Positions 17,062-26,508 are shown, counted from the first letter of the stretch. The stretch: DNA of 64,000 bases from Paenibacillus sp. PL2-23 (GCF_040834005.1 NZ_CP162129.1:199501-263500), one strand, 5' to 3'. Notes: generated by a model not told the origin, from the letters alone. Numbers and translations are program-made.

Positions 17062-18543
17062 TCAGTTTTGCCCCGTTATATATTTCATTCCTTCTTCTTG
17101 GGGGAAAATAGTGCCAAAGTTCATGATGCCGTTCGGATCAAACGCTTCCTTTAGCTTTTGCAGCATATAGTAAGCCGAACCATGCTCTTCTAGTGTCCAT
17201 TGAGTGCGATATTTGCCAATCCCATGGTGATGGCACATGGAGCCGCCAAGCTTCAAGGTTTCTTCGATAATGATCGCATGGATGGGATGGTGATAAATGC
17301 GCATCTCATCCTCCGGAGCGCAATTAATATTGTAGTTGTATACAAAGTACATATTGGTTCCATTGATATAGCTATGCGAGGAGTGTCCGCCCAGCATGGT
17401 GATATCTTCGAACCGGTCAAACTCGTTTTTTACCCTGTTCATCACATTGTGATAAATCTTAATAATGTTCTCCCAGTCAGCGGATACCTCGGTTGTAAAA
17501 CCATCGTGCTTGCTGTGATCAACCATTCTCTGGAATTCATTGTCGATGGATTGCTGCGTCCAATTCAAGTGGCTGAACCATTGCTCAATGAAGTGGTCCT
17601 CGACCTTTTCGATGACGCCATCCTGGAATTTAGCAACGGCTGCTTCAATGGCTTCTACAGTTGCTTTCACAATGCCTTGCGGTCCTTCTGACATGAAGAT
17701 TAATACACATTTGTTGTTATAGAAGTGTGAAAAATGCTGCTGTGCATCTTCTTCGGAATAGACACGCGCAACCGAAGGCCTAAAGCCGTTTACAATGACT
17801 TCCCTCAAAATGTTGATGCCTGTGTCAACATCTTTCAATAGATAGCCATGGAACACATTATTTTCAGGGTAGTATTTAAATATTTTCACCGTCACTTCTG
17901 TGATATAGCACAGCGTTCCTTCATTACCGATTGCAATATGGCGAATATCCGGCCCGCCAGCTCTTCGCGGAACATTTTTGATTCTGGAGATGTGTCCGTT
18001 AGGAAATACACATTCCAGTCCCACCACCATGTCTTCAATGGCGCCGTACAGAGTGGAGAACTGGCCAATACTTCTTGTTGCCAGGAGTCCGCCATATTGC
18101 GCAACTGGCTTTGACTGTGGGGAATGCCCAGTCGTATACCCGATTTTACGCAATTCATCCTCTAACGTTTGCAGAACCACACCGGCTTGTACGGTCGCTT
18201 GCATATTATAGGGGTCAATCTTGATAATGCTGTTCATCTTGGAGCCATCAATAACCAAGGTGGTTTCCTTCCAGTTTTCAAGCCCGCCTTCTGTGGCCGT
18301 CTTGCCGCTTCTAGGAATCACATTGATGTTATGCTCATTGCAGAACATCAACAGGGACTGTACTTCTAATGTGGTGTACGGATATACAATGGCGATCGGG
18401 ACTGGGACATCAAGCGCTTTTTTGGCTTTTGCATATTTTTTATAACGATCTGCCGCTGCGTCGTAAAGCGCTTTCGTATCTGTGTTGATTTGCTCTGCTG
18501 GAAGCATGGACTGCAATTCTGTTAGCAATTGTTCGTTGTTCAT
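17062..18543 (-). CDS. FAD-binding oxidase/dehydrogenase (VAO/PCMH fold)
   Basis: A 493-residue flavoprotein. The N-terminal FAD-binding half shows PRSGKTATEGG, VQAGVVLQTLEDELRKIGY and GGLLATRSIGQFSTLYGAIED, and the C-terminal substrate half ends with the SMCHHHGIGKYR motif and DPNGIMNFG typical of glycolate-oxidase and alkylglycerone-phosphate-synthase-like enzymes. It probably oxidises a hydroxy acid, polyol or polyol phosphate. ATG 18543 is favoured because AGGGG lies 10 bases upstream; ATG 18552 is too close to that site. It is the middle gene of the SDR-oxidase-kinase operon. Confidence 0.88.
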   Translation of the reverse strand: MNNEQLLTELQSMLPAEQINTDTKALYDAAADRYKKYAKAKKALDVPVPIAIVYPYTTLEVQSLLMFCNEHNINVIPRSGKTATEGGLENWKETTLVIDGSKMNSIIKIDPYNMQATVQAGVVLQTLEDELRKIGYTTGHSPQSKPVAQYGGLLATRSIGQFSTLYGAIEDMVVGLECVFPNGHISRIKNVPRRAGGPDIRHIAIGNEGTLCYITEVTVKIFKYYPENNVFHGYLLKDVDTGINILREVIVNGFRPSVARVYSEEDAQQHFSHFYNNKCVLIFMSEGPQGIVKATVEAIEAAVAKFQDGVIEKVEDHFIEQWFSHLNWTQQSIDNEFQRMVDHSKHDGFTTEVSADWENIIKIYHNVMNRVKNEFDRFEDITMLGGHSSHSYINGTNMYFVYNYNINCAPEDEMRIYHHPIHAIIIEETLKLGGSMCHHHGIGKYRTQWTLEEHGSAYYMLQKLKEAFDPNGIMNFGTIFPQEEGMKYITGQN

Positions 18544-18570
18544 GAGATTCATTTCCCCTTTATTCTGAAG

Positions 18571-19356
18571 TTATCTTACCAAGTAGCCGCCATCCACGTT
18601 GATCAAGGTGCCATTGATATAATTGGAAGCATCAGAAGCAAGAAATACGACGGCGCCCATCAAATCTGAAACATTTCCCCATCGATTGGCCGGAATGTGG
18701 TCCAGGATTCGTTGATTGGCTGCCTGGTCAGCTCTTGTCGCTGTTGTCAGCTCGGTCGCAAAGTACCCAGGCGCAATCCCGTTCACTTGTATATTAAATT
18801 GTGCTAATTCATCACAATAAGCTTTGGTGAAGCCTGCCAAGCCATGCTTGCTGGCAGCGTATGCTGGCGACCATTGCCCTCCAAGGTAGGAGAACATGGA
18901 GCACGTATTAATGATCTTTCCGCTATTTTGCGGAATCATGTACTTAGCTGCTTCATGTGATAATTCAAAGCAAGCTGTTAAATTAAGCGAGATCATTTTG
19001 TCCCATTGCACTCGTGTAAACTTGGTGACATCCGGTTCATTGATACACATACCGGCGTTATTCATGAGAATATCTATTTTTCCATATATTCTGATGCATT
19101 CTTCAATAACCTCTTTGCAGACATCATCCTTTGTAATGTCAGCAAGCATAAGGTGGTACTTCACATTTTCTGCTTCGATCAAGTGCTTCGTGACATCATG
19201 GTCATCCGCTATGCTGACGGCAAAGATGTCCGCCCCCGCTTTCGCAAGTGCAAGCGCAAAGCCTTGCCCCAGCCCTGAATTTCCTCCAGTAATGATGGCA
19301 ACTTTACCTTTGAGGCTGAAGAAATCCATTGAGAAGTTTTTGATATCGTTGTTCAT
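18571..19356 (-). CDS. Short-chain dehydrogenase/reductase
   Basis: A 261-residue classical SDR. The cofactor loop TGGNSGLGQG, NNAG, the catalytic Ser region and YAASK with catalytic Tyr/Lys are present, as is NGIAPGYF. The sequence resembles gluconate- or polyol-type dehydrogenases. ATG 19356 follows CAGGTG at 7 bases; the longer 19392 start has no support. It is the first gene of the operon with the FAD oxidase and FGGY kinase and is divergent from the RpiR regulator. Confidence 0.9.
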   Translation of the reverse strand: MNNDIKNFSMDFFSLKGKVAIITGGNSGLGQGFALALAKAGADIFAVSIADDHDVTKHLIEAENVKYHLMLADITKDDVCKEVIEECIRIYGKIDILMNNAGMCINEPDVTKFTRVQWDKMISLNLTACFELSHEAAKYMIPQNSGKIINTCSMFSYLGGQWSPAYAASKHGLAGFTKAYCDELAQFNIQVNGIAPGYFATELTTATRADQAANQRILDHIPANRWGNVSDLMGAVVFLASDASNYINGTLINVDGGYLVR

Positions 19357-19423
19357 TCTTGCACCTGCTTTCTCAATACTTGGTTCACACACTCATCTTA
19401 TCACAAAAAAATTTGAAATCAAC

Positions 19424-19472
19424 GAAAATTTTCTTTTTAATGCGTATATTTTGATTCAAAACGGAAAATTTC
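19424..19472. promoter_or_regulatory. Candidate RpiR operator sites
   Basis: Two related elements, the palindrome GAAAATTTTC (19424-19433) and GGAAAATTTC (19463-19472), lie about 40 bases apart in the AT-rich gap between the divergent SDR operon and the RpiR gene. RpiR/MurR proteins bind such GAAA/TTTC dyads, so these are plausible but unproven sites. Confidence 0.4.
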
Positions 19473-19588
19473 TAGATTTTGATGGGTCCCGAACGACTGG
19501 AATGATCTTGACAATCATGCCCGCTAGCCTAAAATGAAGGATAGAAACGCTGCAGCAACCCATTCCGAGAGCTCAGAAAAGAGGGAAT

Positions 19589-20308
19589 ATGTTAAATATA
19601 AGTGTAAGTAAGCTAAGCAAGCCTGAGCTTTCGATTCACAACAAAATGGCTGAGGCTATTGAACAAAATCACAACATAAAAATATTGGAAGCAGCCCAGT
19701 TTTGCGATGTCTCTCCATCTAAAATATCCAAGCTTGTAAGAAAGCTAGGGTTTGAAAATTTCAAGCAATATAAGCAATATTTTGGAGGCCAGGCCATCGC
19801 CTCCGGGAATAAGAAGAGATCCAGCGAGCTGGAGAGACTTCAACATTTTATAGAAAGCTTTAATCCCGCTCTGATTGATCAGTTCATGGAAGTGTACCAA
19901 AGATACAATAAAATCGTCTTATTCGGCCTCGGTCCATCCTTTTTTTGCGTGGAATATTTTTCATATAAGCTTGCCCCATTATCGGATAAAAGTATTTTTG
20001 TGACCCAAAGTCAATCGTATGCACAAAATCTGGTGGATAAAGAAACGCTTTTGATCGTTTTTTCGGTAACGGGCAAATTTGATTCCTTTGAAAGCCTGTT
20101 TCATCGAGCGAAATCACGCGGAACAGCTATTATGCTCATTTTGGAAGAGTACGATGGCTCCTTAACCTTCGAAGCTGACCATCTATTTTACCTGACAAAG
20201 TCAACTCAAAATGAGGAGCTGCTGCCCTTTGAAAAAACGCGTACCGTATTTTTTATCTTTATCGAAGAAGTGATTGCCAGATTCATGTCAGAGAGAGCGG
20301 ACACATGA
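19589..20308 (+). CDS. MurR/RpiR-family regulator
   Basis: A 239-residue regulator with an N-terminal HTH_6 domain (AAQFCDVSPSKISKLVRKLG, about residues 35-54) and a C-terminal SIS sugar-phosphate-binding domain (about 100-225: IVLFGLGPSFFCVEYFSYKL, then LIVFSVTGKFDSFESL). SIS regulators sense phosphosugars, which agrees with control of the divergent operon ending in a carbohydrate kinase. The start follows GAGGGAAT. The gene ends 9 bases from the convergent chemoreceptor gene. Confidence 0.88.
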   Translation: MLNISVSKLSKPELSIHNKMAEAIEQNHNIKILEAAQFCDVSPSKISKLVRKLGFENFKQYKQYFGGQAIASGNKKRSSELERLQHFIESFNPALIDQFMEVYQRYNKIVLFGLGPSFFCVEYFSYKLAPLSDKSIFVTQSQSYAQNLVDKETLLIVFSVTGKFDSFESLFHRAKSRGTAIMLILEEYDGSLTFEADHLFYLTKSTQNEELLPFEKTRTVFFIFIEEVIARFMSERADT

Positions 20309-20317
20309 GAGTAGGAA

Positions 20318-21997
20318 TCATGTCTTAAATGCGCTAATGGCATCCTTGAGCTCCACAGACATACGGCTCAGACTACCGGACGAGACGGTGATTTCCTCCA
20401 TGGCGCCAATCTGATGCTCGGTCGTATCCGCGACATGAAGGGAGCGAAGAAGCGATTGCTGGGCGATGCTTGTCAGCTCGGCCAGCGAGGCGGCGAGCTG
20501 CTCGGAGCCTGCCGACATCTGCTGCGCAGAGGATGCAATCTCTTGAATATCGGAGGCTACGCTCGAATTGGCAGCCTTAATACGATCAAACGATTCACCA
20601 GCGCGTTCGACGAGCTGCATACCTCGTTCAATCGCATGTACGCCTTGCTCCAATACTTCCAGCACCGAACGAGAATCGGTATGGATGAGCTTCACCAGCT
20701 CGGCAATCGATTCCGACGAGTCCGCGGATTTGTCGGACAGCTTCTTCATCTCATCGGCCACGACGGAGAAGCCGCGCCCCGTGTCCCCCGCGCGAGCCGC
20801 CTCGACGGAAGCGTTCAACGCCAGCAGCTTCGTCTGCGTCGAAATTTCGTTCAGCATGGCCAGTATCGTATTGATCTTGCTGAGCTTTCCGCCTAGTTGA
20901 TTCATGGCGCTGCAGGTTAGGTTGATGGAGTCTTGGATGGAGCCCATTTGCCCAATGGCAGAATGCATGTCCTCGCAGCCTTGCTCAGCCTCTGCCTTAG
21001 CATCAATGGCAGCTTGTGAAGCGTCCTGTGTCGCTTCCGCAATTCGACCAATGACAATGCTTATCTCGGACATGGCGACAGCATTGTCGTTCATGCTTTC
21101 CGTCTGCCTTCGGGTGCCTGCGGCGATCTCTTGACTGGAGGCAGCGATTTCTCCCGTCGCCGTGTTCATTAAGCGGGCGCTTGCGGACAGCTCATAGGAA
21201 GATGATGAGATGTGTCCGGCATTCTCATGTACTTTGCCCACGATTCGCCGCAGGTTTTCAACCATGCCATTCATCGCGGCTGCCAAGCCGGCTATCTCGT
21301 CCTTGGTTTCAGCAATGATCGGCTCCCCTCTCAAATCGCCATTGGCGATGGAATGAATTCGGTTAATGATGCGAATAATAGGTCGAACAATCGACTTCGC
21401 CAGATAGAGGGCGGTGACCGTTCCGGTCAATATACTGATGACGGTCAGAATCAAAACGGTGAATTGGTTGCTTTCCAAGCTATGGATAAGCGATCGTTTA
21501 TTTGTATTGATTTGCTCATATGCGGAGGAGGCTAATTGATCGAAGCCGGTCATCAGCGCCATGGCTGCGGGCTCGGACCTTGTGTTCAAGTATTCCATTG
21601 CTTTATCGATATTCCCGGAAGCATACGCGGGGAATACATCCCCTTCCACCATCACGCGCCACTCATCGTTGAGAGCGACAAGCTTTTTCGCATCCTCGGA
21701 TGGATGCAGCACTAGCAGCTTCCTTTGCAAGGCTTTGCTTGTTTCGGTATACCTTCTGAAATCTTGCAGAAGCGCGCTGTCGCCGAGCAGGGCGTAGCCG
21801 CGGACAATCGCCACGCGCTGCGATACGTTTTTGGACAATTGCTCGCTGACGGTGATGAGCTCCAGGTCCCGTGTCACCATTTCATCAACTTGCTTCTTTC
21901 CGATATCCATGCTGATTGCGGCTGAAGCTCCGGATATGGCTAGCAGGATAAGGACAACAGCGAAACCAAGCAGAATTTTGCTCCTCAAATGTTTCAT
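20318..21997 (-). CDS. Methyl-accepting chemotaxis protein
   Basis: A 559-residue transducer: transmembrane segment 1 (about residues 7-29), an extracytoplasmic four-helix-bundle sensor (about 35-185), transmembrane segment 2 (about 187-207), a HAMP domain beginning SIVRPIIRIINRI, and a signalling hairpin whose tip reads EISTQTKLLALNASVEAARA. The ligand is unknown. GGGAGG lies 8 bases before the ATG. It is a single gene; a CRE-like site lies in its upstream region. Confidence 0.93.
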   Translation of the reverse strand: MKHLRSKILLGFAVVLILLAISGASAAISMDIGKKQVDEMVTRDLELITVSEQLSKNVSQRVAIVRGYALLGDSALLQDFRRYTETSKALQRKLLVLHPSEDAKKLVALNDEWRVMVEGDVFPAYASGNIDKAMEYLNTRSEPAAMALMTGFDQLASSAYEQINTNKRSLIHSLESNQFTVLILTVISILTGTVTALYLAKSIVRPIIRIINRIHSIANGDLRGEPIIAETKDEIAGLAAAMNGMVENLRRIVGKVHENAGHISSSSYELSASARLMNTATGEIAASSQEIAAGTRRQTESMNDNAVAMSEISIVIGRIAEATQDASQAAIDAKAEAEQGCEDMHSAIGQMGSIQDSINLTCSAMNQLGGKLSKINTILAMLNEISTQTKLLALNASVEAARAGDTGRGFSVVADEMKKLSDKSADSSESIAELVKLIHTDSRSVLEVLEQGVHAIERGMQLVERAGESFDRIKAANSSVASDIQEIASSAQQMSAGSEQLAASLAELTSIAQQSLLRSLHVADTTEHQIGAMEEITVSSGSLSRMSVELKDAISAFKT

Positions 21998-22069
21998 CGG
22001 GGGGACCTCCCAGTTGTTGGTTTCAAGCCTCCAAAGAGTATAGATGTGTTATTCTCATGATAGGAAAAC

Positions 22070-22083
22070 GGAAAGCGCTTGCA
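22070..22083. promoter_or_regulatory. CRE-like site (CcpA)
   Basis: GGAAAGCGCTTGCA matches the core AAAGCGCTT of catabolite-responsive elements closely. It lies between the chemoreceptor gene (minus) and the histidine kinase operon (plus), about 70 and 90 bases from their starts, so either could be under CcpA control. Confidence 0.45.
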
Positions 22084-22172
22084 TAGATTTGGGAGTGCCC
22101 AAAAATGCAACACTCATGTTGAAAAATGATACAATTAAAAGAGCAAAAACGATGTAAGAAGCGATTGTAGAC

Positions 22173-24251
22173 ATGGGATGGGCGGTGTACAATGCTGATA
22201 TGAAAATGACGCGAAAATTTCTCCTTGTTGTCATGCTGATTCTCATTCTGCCGATTGTGGCGATCCACCAAGGCATCGTCCGTTATTCGGAGACCGTCAT
22301 GAAGGCCAATATTGTCGAAAATAATGAGATTATGGCCGAGCTGATCGTCAATCGGATGAACAGCGAGATGAATGATGTCGTGTCCCAGCTGTTGCTTGTG
22401 GCAGGCCTTCCAGACCAGCAGAGGCTCAATCTGTCGACGATGTATGCCCGGGCTAAGCAGGCCATCTCCAAAAGCACCGTCATCCAGTCGATTTATTTCC
22501 TCGATACGGGCAAGCGCATGCTGTTCGAAGCGCCGTTCCAGCCAGAGCTTGCGGATAGGAGCTTCGAATATCCAAAGTTCGAGCATGTCAGATGGAGCTA
22601 CACCTACGTTGTATCCGGTCTCATCTCTAATATTCGAATGGAAGAGGCTGTTACCGTAGCGATTCCCATCTTCTATGACGACCGCCAGTTTCAAGGTGTG
22701 CTCGTGGCGGAATTAAGCCGCAATTTCTTGTCCAACATCTTAAGAAGCACTAGCGAGACGCGTGAAGGGTTCAGCTTTATCATCGACGACGAAGGCAAGG
22801 TGATCGCTTCTACAAGCGATGAGGATTGGAATCGGGATTTCTCCAGCGAGCCAATCGTTCAGCTGCTGCTGAAGGGCGATTCGGGCTCCGTTGAGGAAGC
22901 GTACCGGGGCACGCGCAGCGTCATGACGTACCAGACGATGCGCGAGAATTGGGGACTGGCTCTCGGAGTTCCGGAGCAGGTTGCCTTCTCTACCGTGCAG
23001 ACTCTATCGAAAGCGCTTACGTATAGCTTTCTCGGCATCTTTGCCCTGATCGGCTGCTTGATATTCGTAGGGGGCAGGCAGATCGTCGCTCCGATTCTCA
23101 AGGTGACGAAGTTCGCCCAGCGCATTCAGAGCCAGAAGGCGCCGATGCCACTGCCAGAGCCGATGATGAAGAGGAAGGACGAGCTCGGCGAGCTTCTGCG
23201 GACGTTCCATGATATGAACAACCGGGTGGAGCGAAGCCATCGCTTCCTGCAAGATATTATCGAGGGCATTCCCTATGCGCTCATTACGTTAGATGCGGCG
23301 GGACAAATTACCCGGGTGAACGGGAAGTGGGTCGAGCTCTTTGGCCTATCGGAAGCGGTATGGGAAGGGAAGCGGCTGGCGGAGCTGTCCGGCTTCGAGT
23401 TTCTGACGGCAGAGCCCTCCGTCGGAGAGAGGGAGGTCACGTGGTCAGACGGAAATGGTGCGGCCCGCGTCCTGAATGTCGTCATCGCTTCCTTCTACGA
23501 CGGGCTGCTCGCAGTCGTTCACGACATGTCCCAGATCCGGATGCTGGAAGCCCATGTGAAGCAGAGCGAGCAGCTTGCGCTAATCGGACAGATTACGGCC
23601 GGCATTGCGCATGAGCTGAAGAATCCGTTGGCCGTGCTGTCCAGCTCCTCGGAGCTGCTGCGGGAGGAGATTGAGCTTCATCCCGATTCCGAATGGGTGC
23701 CGACGCTCGTGCAAGACATTGACAGCGAGATCGCTAGGATGACATCCATCGTCAACGAATTTCTGACGCTGGCGAAGACGAAGAAAGAGGCTGACTCGCT
23801 CGTTCGGCTCGACGACCTGCTGAAGCGGGTGCTGCATTTGCTCCGCATCAAGTTTAACGAGCTGGGCATCCAAGTGCGGTGCCGCTTCCCGGAGGAAGTG
23901 CCTGATATTATCGGGAAGCCTAACAAACTGATTCAGGTTATTCTGAACCTTCTCGTCAACAGCATGGAAGCCATGCCCCGAGGAGGGACGATTGAGATCC
24001 GAATCCGGAGGTCGGACGGAGAAGTAAGCGTAGAGATCGAGGATGAAGGGGAAGGCATTTCGGAGGAGCATCTGCAATGGCTGTTCAATCCTTTTTTCTC
24101 GACCAAAGAAACGGGGAACGGGCTTGGCTTGTCCATTGCCCGCGACATTATGAAAGAACACGGCGGCAGCCTGGAGATGCGCAGTGAGAAGCATAAGGGA
24201 ACGACGGTGATCTGCCGGTTCCCGATTGGCTCGAAGGGGGATAATGTATGA
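22173..24251 (+). CDS. Sensor histidine kinase (extracytoplasmic sensor, HAMP, PAS)
   Basis: A kinase of up to 692 residues. Order: transmembrane segment (about 14-32), a dCache-like extracytoplasmic sensor (about 40-275), transmembrane segment (about 285-305), HAMP, PAS (about 358-460), HisKA with the phospho-acceptor His near residue 480 in AGIAHELKNPL, and an HATPase domain (N box NLLVNSMEAM, then DEGEGI and GNGLGLSI). It should phosphorylate the NtrC-like regulator, whose ATG overlaps its stop. ATGs at 22200 and 22206 would also give a natural start. The third gene of the operon is an osmolyte-type binding protein, hinting at the signal. Confidence 0.9.
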   Translation: MGWAVYNADMKMTRKFLLVVMLILILPIVAIHQGIVRYSETVMKANIVENNEIMAELIVNRMNSEMNDVVSQLLLVAGLPDQQRLNLSTMYARAKQAISKSTVIQSIYFLDTGKRMLFEAPFQPELADRSFEYPKFEHVRWSYTYVVSGLISNIRMEEAVTVAIPIFYDDRQFQGVLVAELSRNFLSNILRSTSETREGFSFIIDDEGKVIASTSDEDWNRDFSSEPIVQLLLKGDSGSVEEAYRGTRSVMTYQTMRENWGLALGVPEQVAFSTVQTLSKALTYSFLGIFALIGCLIFVGGRQIVAPILKVTKFAQRIQSQKAPMPLPEPMMKRKDELGELLRTFHDMNNRVERSHRFLQDIIEGIPYALITLDAAGQITRVNGKWVELFGLSEAVWEGKRLAELSGFEFLTAEPSVGEREVTWSDGNGAARVLNVVIASFYDGLLAVVHDMSQIRMLEAHVKQSEQLALIGQITAGIAHELKNPLAVLSSSSELLREEIELHPDSEWVPTLVQDIDSEIARMTSIVNEFLTLAKTKKEADSLVRLDDLLKRVLHLLRIKFNELGIQVRCRFPEEVPDIIGKPNKLIQVILNLLVNSMEAMPRGGTIEIRIRRSDGEVSVEIEDEGEGISEEHLQWLFNPFFSTKETGNGLGLSIARDIMKEHGGSLEMRSEKHKGTTVICRFPIGSKGDNV

Positions 24252-25522
24252 CGGTGCCTGGTATCCTGATTGTAGATGACGAGATCAAGCTGTGCAGGAA
24301 TATCGCTCTGAAGCTAAGACGGGAAGGTTATACCGTTTACGAGGCGTACGATGGCAAAGCAGCTATTCGAAAGCTTCAGCAGCACTCCATACGCGTCATG
24401 ATTTTGGATTTTATGCTGACCGATATGACGGGTCTGGAGGTATTGAAGACGGCCAAGGAGCTGTCTCCCGATACCAAGGTTTATATGCTGACAGCTTACG
24501 GCAACGTAGAGAACGCCGTGCTGGCCATGAAATGGGGCGCTTCGGATTATTGGAATAAGCCGTTTGATTTGAAGAAGCTGGCAGAGCATGTGATGGATGC
24601 TTACCGTTCTCAGGACGACGCGTCCGGCGAGGTCGTGTTTAGAAGCCCTAAGATGGAGGCGATCAAAGGTATTCTGGACCGGATCGTGACAACCAACGCG
24701 CCGGTGCTTCTGTTAGGGGAAAGCGGAGCCGGTAAGACGATGCTGGCGAAATGGATTCACGATCATAGCGGAAGGCGGGATCAGCCGTTTCTGCATGTCA
24801 ATTGCGACTCCATGCCCGAGGGCATGCTGGAGCGCGAGCTGTTCGGGTGGTCGGGCAAGGCTTTCGCGGCGGAAGGAGGCACGCTGTTCCTGGACGAAAT
24901 CGGGAGCCTCACTCCGCTTAATCAAGCCCATCTCTATCGTATGCTGAAGGATAAGAGCTTGTTGTCTGCCGATACACAGGAGCGAAGAGAAGTCAATGTG
25001 CGGCTTATCACCTCGACTCGCGAGAGGCTCCCGCAGCTTGTGAAGGAAGGGCGCTTCCGTGACGATCTTTATTATATGCTCAACCTGGTGGAGCTGGAGC
25101 TTCCTCCGCTGAGAGAGCGCAAGGAGGATATCCCGCTGCTCGTCGAGCAGAAGCTTGCGCAGCTGAACGCGAAGTATGGCAAGCCTCTGAAGATTTCGGA
25201 GGAGCTGATGCTCATGCTGGTCGAGATGCCTTGGCTAGGCAACATTAACGAGCTGATGAACGTGATCGAACGCATGCATTTGCTGAAGGTGAACGGCGCC
25301 CTTCATGCAGAGGATCTGCCGGCCTCCTTGCTGGGTCACTCCGCCAGAACGGTCGATGGTCTTCAGCTGGAAGGAAGATTGTACGATGTGCTGGAGGAAG
25401 TGGAGGGACGTATGATTGTCGACGCGCTAGAGAAGACAGGCGGCAATCAGAGCCGGGCGGCAGAGCTGCTTGGCATATCGCGCAATGCGCTGATTTACAA
25501 GATGAAGAGGATTGAGCGATGA
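24248..25522 (+). CDS. NtrC-like response regulator with degenerate AAA+ domain lacking GAFTGA
   Basis: A 424-residue regulator: receiver (acidic pair D10/D11, phospho-acceptor D54, K104), AAA+ domain and a Fis-type HTH (about 385-424). Walker A GESGAGKT (157-164) and Walker B GTLFLDEIG are intact. Between ELFG (197-200) and GGTLFLDE (210 on) there are only 9 residues instead of the usual 23 or so, so the loop carrying GAFTGA, which contacts sigma-54, is missing. YYMLN replaces the usual YYRLN, and GNINEL replaces GNVREL, losing the sensor-II Arg. It therefore probably does not act through sigma-54 remodelling. It overlaps both flanking genes by 4 bases. Confidence 0.9.
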   Translation: MTVPGILIVDDEIKLCRNIALKLRREGYTVYEAYDGKAAIRKLQQHSIRVMILDFMLTDMTGLEVLKTAKELSPDTKVYMLTAYGNVENAVLAMKWGASDYWNKPFDLKKLAEHVMDAYRSQDDASGEVVFRSPKMEAIKGILDRIVTTNAPVLLLGESGAGKTMLAKWIHDHSGRRDQPFLHVNCDSMPEGMLERELFGWSGKAFAAEGGTLFLDEIGSLTPLNQAHLYRMLKDKSLLSADTQERREVNVRLITSTRERLPQLVKEGRFRDDLYYMLNLVELELPPLRERKEDIPLLVEQKLAQLNAKYGKPLKISEELMLMLVEMPWLGNINELMNVIERMHLLKVNGALHAEDLPASLLGHSARTVDGLQLEGRLYDVLEEVEGRMIVDALEKTGGNQSRAAELLGISRNALIYKMKRIER

Positions 25523-26463
25523 AGAAGCTTGCGGCTGTGTTGGCTGCGTTGACGCTGCTTGTGCTGCTTGCCTTCATATACCAACACGAGCGGGGAACGC
25601 CGGACAAGCAGGGAAAGCCGCAGCTCTCTGAACCAAAAGGCGAGATTACGCTCGGCTCGAAGTCGCTGACAGAGCAATATTTGCTCATGAAGATGAGCGC
25701 CCTTCTGCTCAGGGACAAGGGCTATAAGGTGAACGAAATGGTGTTTCTGGACAGCCAGGCGGTTCGTTCGGCCATGGAAGCGGGCGTGGCGGAGCTGTAT
25801 TGGGAATATACAACAACGGCCAGAATTTTCTATCATAAAAACGAGCCGCTGTACGAATCCGAAGAGGCATTCCGAGAGGTTGCCCAGACGGATGCGGCCA
25901 AGGGCATCGTATGGCTAAGCAGAAGCTCGTTTAACAGCAGCTGGGCGCTATTCATGCGCAAGGATATTTCCGAGCGGCTTCGTATTTACAGCATCAATGA
26001 TTTGGCGGAATATATCCGCACTCAGCATACGGGGATGAAATTCGCTACGAATGCCGAATATTTGACGCGGGAGGACGGGCTTGAGCGGCTGATGGACGTT
26101 TACGACTTTCAGCTTCCCGTAAGCCAGGTCGTCGCGATCGAATCTGATCTGCTGCCGCAGGCCGTCAAGGACGGGCGTGTGGACGTGGCCGTCGGCATGG
26201 CCTCCGATCCTCGTATTCAGAGGAATAACCTTGTCCTGCTTCTGGACGACAACAGCGTGTTCCCGCCTTACGAGGCCGCGCCGGTCATTCTGGAGAAGAC
26301 GCTGACGCAATATCCGGATATTGGGGAGACGATTGAGCGTTTGACGCCGCTCATTACGCAGGAGAACATGCTTGATCTTATGTATAAGGTCGATATTTTG
26401 CAGAAGGACATTACGAAGACGTCTCGGGATTTTCTCGTGAAGCAAGGACTGTTGAAGCCCTAG
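25519..26463 (+). CDS. Membrane-anchored OpuAC/OsmF-type substrate-binding protein
   Basis: A 314-residue protein related to the binding components of glycine-betaine/choline ABC importers (type II periplasmic-binding fold). ITLGSKSLTEQYLLMKM after the N-terminus and ELYWEYTTTARIF match the family. The N-terminus has one hydrophobic segment (about 4-20) without a lipobox Cys, so it is likely an uncleaved membrane anchor. It is translated from the ATGA overlap with the response-regulator gene and is followed by a terminator, so it belongs to the two-component operon rather than to the transporter. That suggests a sensory role. Confidence 0.87.
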   Translation: MKKLAAVLAALTLLVLLAFIYQHERGTPDKQGKPQLSEPKGEITLGSKSLTEQYLLMKMSALLLRDKGYKVNEMVFLDSQAVRSAMEAGVAELYWEYTTTARIFYHKNEPLYESEEAFREVAQTDAAKGIVWLSRSSFNSSWALFMRKDISERLRIYSINDLAEYIRTQHTGMKFATNAEYLTREDGLERLMDVYDFQLPVSQVVAIESDLLPQAVKDGRVDVAVGMASDPRIQRNNLVLLLDDNSVFPPYEAAPVILEKTLTQYPDIGETIERLTPLITQENMLDLMYKVDILQKDITKTSRDFLVKQGLLKP

Positions 26464-26481
26464 AACAAGACAAGCATGAAG

Positions 26482-26508
26482 CCGGATCTCAAAGATCCGG
26501 TTTTTTCT
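26482..26508 (+). terminator. Rho-independent terminator
   Basis: CCGGATCT and AGATCCGG form a perfect 8-bp stem with loop CAA, followed by TTTTTTCTTG. It closes the sensor-kinase/regulator/binding-protein operon. Confidence 0.9.
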
